Shown: positions 40,606-49,191 of the stretch, one piece after another
Numbering within the stretch: position 1 is the stretch's first letter
Layout of the letters: every line of letters begins with the position of its first letter
From: Cyanobacteria bacterium CYA
GTDB lineage: Bacteria > Planctomycetota > Phycisphaerae > Phycisphaerales > UBA1924
Assembly (NCBI GenBank): GCA_008363215.1
Contig: RHKP01000002.1
Location: forward strand, 1 to 64,000
Reading direction: 5' to 3'
Length of the DNA stretch: 64,000 nt
The notes under the pieces: generated by a model
The model's input: only the letters and a program-made list of their open reading frames with translations
Told to the model about the DNA's origin: nothing
The model's database searches: none
Position numbers and translations under genes: made by a program

Positions 40606-43602
40606 TTAGTTGAGGCCGACAGCCAGGGCGTCACGGTCCGATAGCACGCCGCCGTCGGAGCGCGGGCGAACGGTGCCGTCGCGCTTCCAGGAGCGTTCGC
40701 AGCGAGGCTCGTTGCGGAGGTCGAGGATTTCGATAGAGCCGGCGTCTGGACGGAGGACGACGCGGCTGACGCCGTAGAGGTCGGCCAGGTCTTCGGGCGC
40801 GAATCGGGCGTAGAGCGCGTCGGGGTCTCCCAGCCGGACGCCGGCGTCGAGAGGATTCTCGATACCGCGCTGCTTCTTGGCCTGCTCCAGCGCCACCATC
40901 ACGTCATCACGTCGGTGCATGACGCCGGCCCAGGCCTCGTCGGCCTGGACGCCGAATTTCTCGATGAACTCGGTCGTGTGCACGCAGTACCAGGTGTCGC
41001 CCGCTTCGGCGTGCCACAGCGAGCGATAGGCCTCGTCGGCGGTGTGGCAGAGCACCGGGGCCAGGAGGCGGCACAGCCCGTCGGTCAGGCGCCACATGGT
41101 GGTCTGTGTGCGCCGCCGCCTCGGCGAGTCGGCCCGATCGCAGTAGAGGCGGTCCTTGACGGCCGCGAGGTAGACGGCGCTGAGCGTGTCGTTGCAGAAG
41201 CGGTACAACTCGCTGTGGGCGGTGCGGTAGTCGTAGCGCTCGTAGGCGTCGATGACGCGGGCGGCCATGCGGTCGTACTCAGCGAGCACCCACGCGTCAA
41301 GGGTGTTGCGAGCGAAGTCGTCGAGCCGGACGGCATCGCCCGGGGTCGACGCGGAGGCCGGGCGGAAGTCGTCGAGGTTCATCAGCATGTAGCGAAGGGT
41401 GTTGCGAACCTTGCGGTAACTCTCGCCGGCGAGTTGGAAAAACTCATCATCGACCTTGACGTCGTTCTCGTAACTGAGGCTGCACACCCACCAGCGGAGC
41501 ACGTCAGCGCCGTAGTGCTCAAAGAGGTTCTCGATGGTGTGTCCGGCCGACTTGCTCAGTTTCCTGCCGTCCTTGTCGACCATGAAGCCGTGGGTGAGCA
41601 GGGTGCGGAAGGGCGGCTGCCCGGTGACGCCCAGTGCGGGGAGGAGGGACAACTGGAACCAGCCGCGGTGCTGGTCGGAGCCTTCGAGGTAGAGTTCGAC
41701 CGGGTAATCTGCGCCGGCGGTGCGTTCGCGCATGACGGAGTTCCAACTCGAGCCTGATTCAAACCAGACGTCGAGGATGTCCTGACCCTTCCTCAGCGCG
41801 GAGAGCGCGACGCGACGGGTGCGGACCGACTCGGGCGCTGCGGCGTCGGCTGCGGGGTCGTAGTGGGCGAGGATGTCCTGGGCTTCCAGTTGGAACCAGG
41901 CGTCAGAACCCTTCTGGCGAAAGAGCGTCGCGACGGCGCGGACGGAGGCGGGTGTGAGCAGGACTTCGCCTTCGGGCGTCTCGAACGATGGGATGGGCAG
42001 GCCCCACGAACGCTGCCGCGAGATGCACCAGTCCGGACGGCTTTCAAGCATGCCGCGCATGCGGTTGCGGCCCCACTCGGGCACGAAGGCGACGTGCCCG
42101 CCGGCGACGGCGTTCATGGCCAGTTGACGAAGCGTCTGTCCGTCGCGGCGCAGCGGTGTGTCAACGCCGATGAACCACTGCTCGGTGCAGCGGAAGATGA
42201 CCGGCGTTTTGCTGCGCCAGTCGTGCGGATAACTGTGCACGAAGCGATGCGAATAGAAGAGGTGGCCGCTGTCGCGGAGGTGTCTGGTGACCTCTTCGTT
42301 GGCCTTCCAGATGCTCAGGCCGCGGAGCCACTCGGGGACGGTGGCGTCATAGGTGCCGTCCTTGCGAACCGGGCAGTAGATGGGGATTCCCTGTGCGAGG
42401 CCGGTCTGATAGTCCTCGGCGCCGTGCCCCGGTGCGGTGTGGACCAGGCCGGTGCCGTCCTCGAGGGTGACGTAGTCTGCCGGGACGATGGTGTAACACC
42501 TTGACGTATCGGCGGCGGGGTTTTCGAGCGGGCGCGGGGCCTGATCGATAAAGGGATGGCGATAGCGCAGGCCCAGCAGGTTTTCGCCGCGGGTGGTTGC
42601 CAGGACTTCGACCTCTTCGGCCTTGGCGGCCTCGGTGACCTGGTTGATGAGCATGGTCGCCAGCACCGTGTAGTTGCCGTCGATGCGCACCAGCGCGTAC
42701 TCAAACTTCGGATGAACGGCAATCGCCAAGTTGGCCGGCAGGGTCCACGGCGTCGTGGTCCAGATCATGAAACTGGGCGTCTGCGAAGGCACGGCCCTGT
42801 GGGCCGTATCGTGCGGTCGCTGGGGCGTCTTTCCCGTCTCTTCGAGCCCGAAGGCGGCGTACACGGCGGCCGCGTCGGCGGCCTCGAAGTCGACGTAGAC
42901 GGAGATGTCCTCGCGGTCCTCATACTCGAGTTCGGCGTCGGCCAGCGCGGTCTCATTCTCAATCGACCAGTGCACAGGCTTGAGAGCGCGGAACACCAGT
43001 CCCTGCTCGACCAGTCCGGCGAGCACCTCCAACGTCGCACCCTCGTAGGAGTGTTGCATCGTCAGGTACGGATGCTCATAGTCGGCCAGCGTGAGCAAGC
43101 GCTGCATCTGCGAGGCCTGAAGTTTCTGGAACTTCTCGGCGTGCTTGAAGCACTCGCGGCGGACGGCCATGCGGCGCTGGGCGTCGGGCAGGGTGTCGAG
43201 TCTGGAAGATTTGCCGGCCTGGACCAGTTCGGTCATGACCTTGTGTTCGATCGGCAGCCCGTGGCAGTCCCAGCCGGGGACGTAGGGGCAGTCAAAGCCC
43301 ATCATGGTGCGTGTGCGGACGACGAAGTCCTTGAGGCACTTGTTCATGAGGTGCCCCAGGTGGATTGAGCCGTTGGCATAGGGCGGGCCGTCGTGAAAGA
43401 CGAATCGTCCTCTGGCTTTGCCCGACCCCGCCTGGCGGATGCGCTGGTAGAGGTTCATCTTGTCCCAGCGGGCGATGCTGGCCGGCTCGTTCTGGACGAG
43501 GTTGGCCTTCATCGGGAACGACGTGTTCCGCGGGTTGAGCGTGTTCTTGTAGTTGGGTTTGCTGGAAGCGGCGGCGCCGCCTTCGGAACTGGCCTGACTC
43601 AT
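40606..43602 (-). CDS. ileS: Isoleucyl-tRNA synthetase
   Basis: 998 aa. Charges tRNA-Ile and edits valine. HIGH motif as HLGH in DGPPYANGSIHLGHLMNKCL (near residue 81). PYVPGWDCHGLPIEHKV follows. The editing domain spans about 220-420. WCISRQRSWGLPIP leads to the KMSKS motif as KLSKS in KDGRKLSKSAGHTI (near 682). The anticodon-binding domain follows. ATG 43602 gives the normal N-terminus (KNTLNPRNTSFPMKANL). The C-terminal zinc finger seems degenerate: the usual KCERCW is RCERSW and the second Cys pair is not visible. Confidence 0.97.
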   Translation of the reverse strand: MSQASSEGGAAASSKPNYKNTLNPRNTSFPMKANLVQNEPASIARWDKMNLYQRIRQAGSGKARGRFVFHDGPPYANGSIHLGHLMNKCLKDFVVRTRTMMGFDCPYVPGWDCHGLPIEHKVMTELVQAGKSSRLDTLPDAQRRMAVRRECFKHAEKFQKLQASQMQRLLTLADYEHPYLTMQHSYEGATLEVLAGLVEQGLVFRALKPVHWSIENETALADAELEYEDREDISVYVDFEAADAAAVYAAFGLEETGKTPQRPHDTAHRAVPSQTPSFMIWTTTPWTLPANLAIAVHPKFEYALVRIDGNYTVLATMLINQVTEAAKAEEVEVLATTRGENLLGLRYRHPFIDQAPRPLENPAADTSRCYTIVPADYVTLEDGTGLVHTAPGHGAEDYQTGLAQGIPIYCPVRKDGTYDATVPEWLRGLSIWKANEEVTRHLRDSGHLFYSHRFVHSYPHDWRSKTPVIFRCTEQWFIGVDTPLRRDGQTLRQLAMNAVAGGHVAFVPEWGRNRMRGMLESRPDWCISRQRSWGLPIPSFETPEGEVLLTPASVRAVATLFRQKGSDAWFQLEAQDILAHYDPAADAAAPESVRTRRVALSALRKGQDILDVWFESGSSWNSVMRERTAGADYPVELYLEGSDQHRGWFQLSLLPALGVTGQPPFRTLLTHGFMVDKDGRKLSKSAGHTIENLFEHYGADVLRWWVCSLSYENDVKVDDEFFQLAGESYRKVRNTLRYMLMNLDDFRPASASTPGDAVRLDDFARNTLDAWVLAEYDRMAARVIDAYERYDYRTAHSELYRFCNDTLSAVYLAAVKDRLYCDRADSPRRRRTQTTMWRLTDGLCRLLAPVLCHTADEAYRSLWHAEAGDTWYCVHTTEFIEKFGVQADEAWAGVMHRRDDVMVALEQAKKQRGIENPLDAGVRLGDPDALYARFAPEDLADLYGVSRVVLRPDAGSIEILDLRNEPRCERSWKRDGTVRPRSDGGVLSDRDALAVGLN

Positions 43603-43710
43603 GAGTGGATGTCCTTGCCGCGACGGAGAAGCGAGCACGACGCGGGGTGATGGTATTCGGTTGTGGGAGAGAAGCACGACGGGCAACGGCCCCACCAAGC
43701 GATCGGTGGC

Positions 43711-43727
43711 GCGGGCGTTCCGCCCGC
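43711..43727. repeat. Palindromic hairpin GCGGGCG-TTC-CGCCCGC
   Basis: A perfect 7-bp stem with a 3-nt loop lies between the ileS start and the hypothetical gene that ends at 43872. Without a U-run it is more likely a dispersed palindrome than a terminator. Confidence 0.45.
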
Positions 43728-43871
43728 GAGCGCTCAGCGGGGCTGACTAATTCGAATCACCTGAATGGTGACAAGTCGTGCGGGCACCGGAGAAGGATAG
43801 GCGGGGGAAAAAGAGATGGAAGGCACACCGGGGGGGCACGCCCGTGCGACCTCGGGGCTGACGACCGGGGC

Positions 43872-44417
43872 TCACCCGTGGCGTTCGAAGATCGACTGGG
43901 TCCGCAAGACGATGCGCCCGTTGGCGATGAGGTGGTAACTCTGGGCGTGGACCTCGCGAGAGTAACGCTGCAGGTCGAGGATGGACATACAGGGCCCGAC
44001 CTCGTCTTCAAAGCGGTGGAGCATGGCTTCGGCATCGGCGGCGAAGTCGAGCATTTCCTCCCATGTGGCCTGGAAGACGGCGTCGTTCAACTGCTCCGTC
44101 TGCACCGTTGTCATGTAGTTAACACCCATATGGGTGAAATCGCGGTCAAAGTCGCGTTCTCCGGCGCAGAAGAACCCGGCGACCACGCCGGCGTCGGGGA
44201 TACCCCTTTCCACGTCGGCTACCAGTTCGCAAATGCACTCGGTGCCTCGTCCGAAGCGGAGGAGGTGGGCACCGGGCATGAGCCAGGCTTCGAGTTCGTG
44301 TCCGGCGCACTCAATGACGCGGCGATCACGAAGTTGGAACAGTTCGGGGTGCAGAGCCCGGTTATAAAGGATGAGTTGGTAACTCTGAAGGATGTTCGTA
44401 CGTGTGGCGGGGTTCAT
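43872..44417 (-). CDS. Conserved-looking hypothetical protein
   Basis: 181 aa from ATG 44417 (MNPATRTNILQSYQLILYNR). Soluble, no signal peptide or helix. Composition and even hydrophobic spacing (LHPELFQLRDRRVIECAGHELEAWLMPGAHLLRFG, FTHMGVNYMTTVQTEQL, FEDEVGPCMSILDLQRYSREVHAQSYHLIANGRIVLRTQ) suggest a folded alpha/beta protein. I do not recognise the family. Its two GxCxC/GPC cysteine regions are not a known metal site. It stands alone between ileS (same strand, 269 bp away) and the divergent HEAT-like gene. Confidence 0.75.
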   Translation of the reverse strand: MNPATRTNILQSYQLILYNRALHPELFQLRDRRVIECAGHELEAWLMPGAHLLRFGRGTECICELVADVERGIPDAGVVAGFFCAGERDFDRDFTHMGVNYMTTVQTEQLNDAVFQATWEEMLDFAADAEAMLHRFEDEVGPCMSILDLQRYSREVHAQSYHLIANGRIVLRTQSIFERHG

Positions 44418-44673
44418 GAAAATTACCGCTCCGTCGTTGCACGATGCACGACCGATCGCCCTTGCGCGGCTCTCTCCCCCGGGGCGCCAATCTCACGGCC
44501 GACCGGACCTTGGGCCGACCTTTGGGTGCAATGCCCGGCGCTCCAAGCCGGGCAATCGCCAAACGTATCGAGTTGTCGGGACGGGGCACAATATATCCGG
44601 TGGTGGCACGGCGTGTCCACAACCTATTGCACAAAGTTTTCAGGCGATTGCGGTTTCACGGGCGAGATTGTAA

Positions 44674-46851
44674 GTGCATACGAAACAACGACGTACAAAC
44701 CGAGGCGACAAGCAATCCCCAAACAGCCCACAGCGTCTGGACATGGGGCGGATACCTCAAATTGTGCGTCTCATCTTGCTTCCCCGGGTTCTGGCCACCA
44801 TCGGTCGAGGGGAACGGGACGAGGTGCTCGCCCACGCGATGGAGACCCTCGTTGCGTGTGATCGCCCTCGTTCAGGGCGGGAACGTCTGCGGGAGCGCCT
44901 GCGATTCTGGCCTCACCGGGTGGACGTCCCCGGACTCCAGACCGAGTTGCTCGCCGGCCTCTTTCCACACTGGGCGGGACTGACCGGCGAGCAGCGGAAG
45001 GTGGTGCTGGGGCGACCGACGTGGCAGTTGAAAGAGGCATTGGAATCAGAACTGAGGACTGATCCGCTGTCGGTGGCGCGCTGGCTGGAGGGCCACCCGA
45101 TCGAGCAACTGGCGGAGGTGGCTGCGCGCCTGATGAATCAGGAGGACCGGGATGTTTCGCGCTGTTCGGCCCGGGCACTTTTTCGGATGCTGGTCAGCGC
45201 GTTCGGCATCGAGCCGAGCCCGGTATTCGGGGAACTGATCCCCGAGCAGGAGAGGGGCGCGGATGTTGGGCTGTCAGCACAAGCGCAGGCGGGAGTCGTG
45301 CAGGCGGTGCGCGAAGGACTGTCGCGGTTCGGGGAGCACCATCAGCGTGACGTGATCCTGGCGGCGTTCCTCCTGGCGGACACGCTGGAGTCGCCGGGGT
45401 CGGCGGCGCTGGGGCTTCCTGAGTTGCTCTCGCAGGACGGGCACCCGGCGGCGGCGGGGATGCGTGCGGCGCTGCGGCGGACCCATGCGCCGTTCATGCG
45501 TTCGCGGGCGTGGCGCTGGATGAAGTGCGAGGCGTTGGCGGCTGCGGCCATCGACCGCGTCGGGCGCGGGCACGGGGCCATGGAGCATGAACTGGTGCTG
45601 TCGGCCGGGTATCTGGTGCTGCATCCGGCGCGCAGGTCGGGGTTGGGCAGCGTGAAGGTGGGGTTGAAGGCGACGGCCGGCGGCCCGATTCCGACCGAGG
45701 GCGGCGCGTTGCCTTCGCCGGCCGAACTTGCCTCGCTCTCGCAGTGTTCGCGCCGGTGGGTGGGCGAGATGGCCGAGGCGATGCAGGTTGACCGAAGTGT
45801 GCGGAGCGTGCTGCGGGCGTCGATGCTGAGCGACCGGTCGGCGTGGGTGCGGCACGCGTATGCGCGGTCGGGTGATCCGGTGGAGCAGGCCGACTTTGCC
45901 TTTGACGGCGACGGGCGGGTGGCGCGGACGGCGTGCCTGGGTCGTTCGGCGGCCGGAGCGAGGAGGTGGTCGCGATGGCCGATGCGTTCGAGCGACGCGG
46001 AGCGGGCGCGGCTGGCTGGGAAGTTGTCGAGTTCGTCGCACGCGGCGGTGCGGTGGATCGCGCGGCAGGACGCGGCGCGGCTGAGCCCGTGGCTGGTGGA
46101 TCAGGCCGAGAGCCGGCTGGCCGCGAGGGAGTGGCTGGCGGGGGACCGGGCGGGGTTTCTGGGCGCGCTGCGGGAGCGCATGCGGGGGGAGACGGTGCGT
46201 GAGCGGGTGGACGCGATCCGGCTGGCGCGACTGCTGCGGCTGACGCGGGGTGTTGAGCCTGAGTTGATCGAGTTGGTGGAGAGCGATGAGGCGCGTGTGG
46301 CGGCGACGGCGGTGGCGGCGCTGGGAGAGGCTGGGAGCGAGAGCGCCCGGGCGGGGATTGACCGTTCGCTCCGGGCGGAGGATGACCGTGTTCGGGCCAA
46401 CGCTGTGGAAGCGGGCATGCGGTGGGCGCAACGCGGCGAGCAGGCAGGAGCGCTGCTCGACGGTCGCATGTACGGGGCGATGATCGAGGCGAAGTGTGAT
46501 CCGCATCACCGCGTGCGGGCGAACGCGCTGCGCGGGCTGATCGAGCACACGGGGGTGGATCGCGCCGGAGCGCTGCTCGATTCAGCCGGGACCGACGGGC
46601 TGCGCGAAATGCTTGAAGATGATCGCTCAATGCACAGGCTGGCGGGGCTGTGGCTGGCCGAGCGGACCATGAGCGGGCCGGGTAGGGCGCGAGCCGGTGC
46701 AGGCTGGGACTGGATGTGCCGTCGGGTGGCCGGGCTTGCGAGGCGGGACGAGGACGAGGCGGTGCGAACGCGGGCGGTCCGCTGCGCCAGGCGGCTGCTG
46801 GCGGGGATGCGGGGAGATGGGGGCGTCGTGCGGCCGCGGGCGGCGGCGTGA
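44674..46851 (+). CDS. HEAT-repeat-like large protein
   Basis: 725 aa from GTG 44674; ATG 44743 (MGRIPQIV) is a plausible alternative that removes a poorly conserved basic tail. The whole protein is helical. The C-terminal third (about 500-700) shows HEAT/Armadillo-like repeats: LIELVESDEARVAATAVAALGEAG, GIDRSLRAEDDRVRANAVEAGMRW and AKCDPHHRVRANALRGLIEH. The recurring (E)D-x-R-V-R-A-N-A unit marks each turn. No catalytic motif, signal or membrane helix. It probably serves as a protein-binding scaffold. A small membrane protein gene follows after 9 bp. Confidence 0.78.
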   Translation: MHTKQRRTNRGDKQSPNSPQRLDMGRIPQIVRLILLPRVLATIGRGERDEVLAHAMETLVACDRPRSGRERLRERLRFWPHRVDVPGLQTELLAGLFPHWAGLTGEQRKVVLGRPTWQLKEALESELRTDPLSVARWLEGHPIEQLAEVAARLMNQEDRDVSRCSARALFRMLVSAFGIEPSPVFGELIPEQERGADVGLSAQAQAGVVQAVREGLSRFGEHHQRDVILAAFLLADTLESPGSAALGLPELLSQDGHPAAAGMRAALRRTHAPFMRSRAWRWMKCEALAAAAIDRVGRGHGAMEHELVLSAGYLVLHPARRSGLGSVKVGLKATAGGPIPTEGGALPSPAELASLSQCSRRWVGEMAEAMQVDRSVRSVLRASMLSDRSAWVRHAYARSGDPVEQADFAFDGDGRVARTACLGRSAAGARRWSRWPMRSSDAERARLAGKLSSSSHAAVRWIARQDAARLSPWLVDQAESRLAAREWLAGDRAGFLGALRERMRGETVRERVDAIRLARLLRLTRGVEPELIELVESDEARVAATAVAALGEAGSESARAGIDRSLRAEDDRVRANAVEAGMRWAQRGEQAGALLDGRMYGAMIEAKCDPHHRVRANALRGLIEHTGVDRAGALLDSAGTDGLREMLEDDRSMHRLAGLWLAERTMSGPGRARAGAGWDWMCRRVAGLARRDEDEAVRTRAVRCARRLLAGMRGDGGVVRPRAAA

Positions 46852-46860
46852 GAGGAAGCA

Positions 46861-47280
46861 ATGACTCCAAAGCCGATCACAATCATTGAGCCGGGGATGC
46901 TGGAAGCGCCGGAGTACGTATTCGAGGTGAACTGGTGGATGGTGGGGCCGCTGGGTGTGGCGATGCTCTCGGCGGCGGCGGCGATTTGCCTCTTGCGGCG
47001 GGCGCGGCTGCGGTGCAGTGTCGGGGAACTGGCGACGCAGGCACTGGTGCGAGGGGCGGGGCTGGATCGAAAGACGCGGCGGGCGCTGTGGCGCGTGGCC
47101 GATCGGCTGGACATGCGTGAGCGGGCGGGCGTGCTGCTGATGAGTCGCTCGGCGCTGCTGACGGCGGTGGGGCAGTTGGCAATGAAGGCGGGGGACAAGA
47201 AGACCACGGCGGCGGCGACGCGGCTGGTGGAACGCCTGATAGGGCCGGTGAAATCAGCGGGCAGAAGCGGGCAGAACTGA
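46861..47280 (+). CDS. Small single-pass membrane protein
   Basis: 139 aa from ATG 46861 after GAGAGGAAG. One transmembrane helix near residues 27-46 (MVGPLGVAMLSAAAAICLL) follows a short acidic N-terminus. A basic helical cytosolic part follows (RRARLRCSVGELATQALVRGAGLDRKTRRALWRVADRLDMRERAGVLLMSRSALL). No known domain. It is in an apparent two-gene operon with the HEAT-like protein and may anchor it to the membrane (inference). It is convergent with the ABC-2-type permease gene. Confidence 0.7.
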   Translation: MTPKPITIIEPGMLEAPEYVFEVNWWMVGPLGVAMLSAAAAICLLRRARLRCSVGELATQALVRGAGLDRKTRRALWRVADRLDMRERAGVLLMSRSALLTAVGQLAMKAGDKKTTAAATRLVERLIGPVKSAGRSGQN

Positions 47281-47399
47281 TTGTTCTGCCGGATACGGAA
47301 TCTGGTTGAATCTCGCGTGCGCGCGGACGCCGGAGCAGTGTACGTCGTCGGGTGAATCTGCGGCATCGCGGGGACCGCGCTGTCGAGGCGGATTCGGTC

Positions 47400-48755
47400 T
47401 CAGCCCACGTCGCGTGTCTGGAAGAGGAACACAGCAATGGACAGGAAGCCGACGACGAGGCAGCCGGCATAGGCCAGGACGAGCCCGATGTGTCGGAGGG
47501 GGATGGTGCGTGCCTGCGAGACGGCGTCGACAAGCCAGAAGAAGTGCATGTTGGGGGTGATGGACCAGATAGCCGCCGCAGCCGGTCGGACCTTCGTCGG
47601 CCGGGCGAAGACAAAGTCGCCCTCGCGGGGCGGACGGGAGACGCGGGCGGGCGGCGAGCCGATGTTGCGGATGGTGTAGGTGAGGTCGTCGACCTCGGTG
47701 ATGACAACGGCGGCGGGGACGTCGGGTCCGAAGAGGTCGTCGGCGAGGACAGCCTCGGGAGGGGTTTGCGGCGACCAGTGGTTGGCGGTGCCAAGACCAT
47801 TGGGCGTAGGGCCGTAGAGGAACTGCATGCCGCGCTTCAGTTCGACCTCTGGGGGCGTGACAAGCCGGACGACGTAGCGTTGGCCGGACTGGCTGAGGGA
47901 GTCGTTCAGCGCGTCGGAGGGGTATGCCTGGGCGACGGTGGCGATCGGGTCGTTGACGAAGGCGAAGCGTCCGAAGAAGTAGTTGGTGAGCAGCCCGAGC
48001 GCAAAGACACCTGCGCAGACGACAATGGTCATCACCTGGCTGAGGCGTGTGGAAGCGGCGACGGCGACGGCGGTCATCACGAGGATGGCTGCGGACATGC
48101 TCACGCACGCGAGGAGAACCTGTCCCTTGAAATCGGTGGCAAGGGGCTGGAATTCCCATTTTTTGCCGATGGCCAGCACGGCGAGGTAGGCGACGATTGA
48201 CAGCGGGGTGAGAACGCTCATCACGGTCTGGGGAAAGGACCACCCGTAGAGGAAGTTCCCGGCTCCGGCGACGAGGAGGGAGATCGCCACGGCACCCATG
48301 CCGAAGGTCCAGACAGGCTGATCGGGGTCATCGGCAGCGGTGGAGAGGACGCCGTGGCGGAGGGCGAGCATGAGGAAAGCCAGCATGACGACGGAGGCGA
48401 TGAGGGTGGCGCCGGCGACGCCGAGGAACTTTCCGAAGACGACCGAGGCCCTGGAGAGGGGCTTGGAGACCATGGTGAGGATGGTCTTGTTCTCGATTTC
48501 GCGGCTGATGACGGCGGTGGAGATGAAGGCGGCCAGCAGCATGCCGCAGACAAAGATGGTGGATAGCCCGATGTCGAAGAGGAGTTTTTCGTCGGCGGCG
48601 ACTTCGCCGGGGTCGGAGCGGTATCCCATGGAGTAGGCGGACCACCAGACGGAGAGAATCTGGAGGATGCCGGAGAGGACGACCACGAGGAAGACGACCG
48701 GCTGGCGGAGCGCCTCAACGAGGGTGTTTCGTGCGATCGTGAGAGTCGGCAGCAT
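47400..48755 (-). CDS. ABC-2-type transporter permease
   Basis: 451 aa from ATG 48755 (MLPTLTIARNTLVEALRQPV); the frame continues upstream, but that part is low complexity. Six or so membrane helices: VVFLVVVLSGILQILSVWW, TIFVCGMLLAAFISTAVISREIE (followed by NKTILTMVSKPLSRASVVFGKF, a hallmark of ABC-2 permeases), LIASVVMLAFLMLALR and others. A periplasmic loop of about 150 residues lies before the last helix (VLAYAGCLVVGFLSIAVFLF). No ATPase lies beside it; the one at 53783 in the divergent operon could serve both permeases, whose TVSKPLSR/TVTKPVPA segments are similar. Confidence 0.85.
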   Translation of the reverse strand: MLPTLTIARNTLVEALRQPVVFLVVVLSGILQILSVWWSAYSMGYRSDPGEVAADEKLLFDIGLSTIFVCGMLLAAFISTAVISREIENKTILTMVSKPLSRASVVFGKFLGVAGATLIASVVMLAFLMLALRHGVLSTAADDPDQPVWTFGMGAVAISLLVAGAGNFLYGWSFPQTVMSVLTPLSIVAYLAVLAIGKKWEFQPLATDFKGQVLLACVSMSAAILVMTAVAVAASTRLSQVMTIVVCAGVFALGLLTNYFFGRFAFVNDPIATVAQAYPSDALNDSLSQSGQRYVVRLVTPPEVELKRGMQFLYGPTPNGLGTANHWSPQTPPEAVLADDLFGPDVPAAVVITEVDDLTYTIRNIGSPPARVSRPPREGDFVFARPTKVRPAAAAIWSITPNMHFFWLVDAVSQARTIPLRHIGLVLAYAGCLVVGFLSIAVFLFQTRDVG

Positions 48756-49191
48756 GCTCGAACTGGGTGCCGGAGGGTGGGTGCGAGCCGAGGCGTGCCC
48801 CGGAGACGGGTGCGATGGTATCCGCCGGAGCGGGCCGAGGCGCGCGAACCCCGTGCGGGCAGAGGCGTAAGAGCAGTATCCCCCGACCGGGGGCGCCTCT
48901 GGCGGATATATGTATGGAAGGAAGCCCCCTTGGGTTCGCGCGAATCGGGAAGGTTGTCCGAGTCGGTCCGGGCGAAGGCTGCCGGAACGGAAGCGGGCCC
49001 GAGGAGGGTGGGAAATGGGATTGGTGGAAACCGCGAGGGGACGGGCCGAGAATAGACCCCCGCCGTACGGGGGCTGTGTCGTCAAGGTCGCGCGCTGTTC
49101 TGCGCGTGGACACGCCGGTTGAATTGGGCAACAAGGCGGGCTGGTCGGCGGGGTCTGCCTGCACCGGCCCCAGCGGGGTAAGTGAGTCGCG
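48756..49191. other. 436-bp divergent intergenic region
   Basis: It lies between the ABC-2-type permease (minus) and the SPFH operon (plus), so it must hold promoters for both, but no convincing -35/-10 pair is seen. It has two related hairpins, CCCCCG/CGGGGG at 48880-48893 (2-nt loop) and at 49057-49073 (5-nt loop), which might be paired operators. An open frame at 48767-49195 is Arg/Gly-rich and not supported as a gene. Confidence 0.55.

Noticed and set aside
43603-43871. T-box or other riboswitch upstream of ileS
   Set aside because: No T-box bulge sequence or antiterminator pairing seen; only a short palindrome.
47352-48200. 282-codon plus-strand open frame
   Set aside because: Antisense to the ABC-2-type permease; Asp/Glu/Gly-rich shadow.
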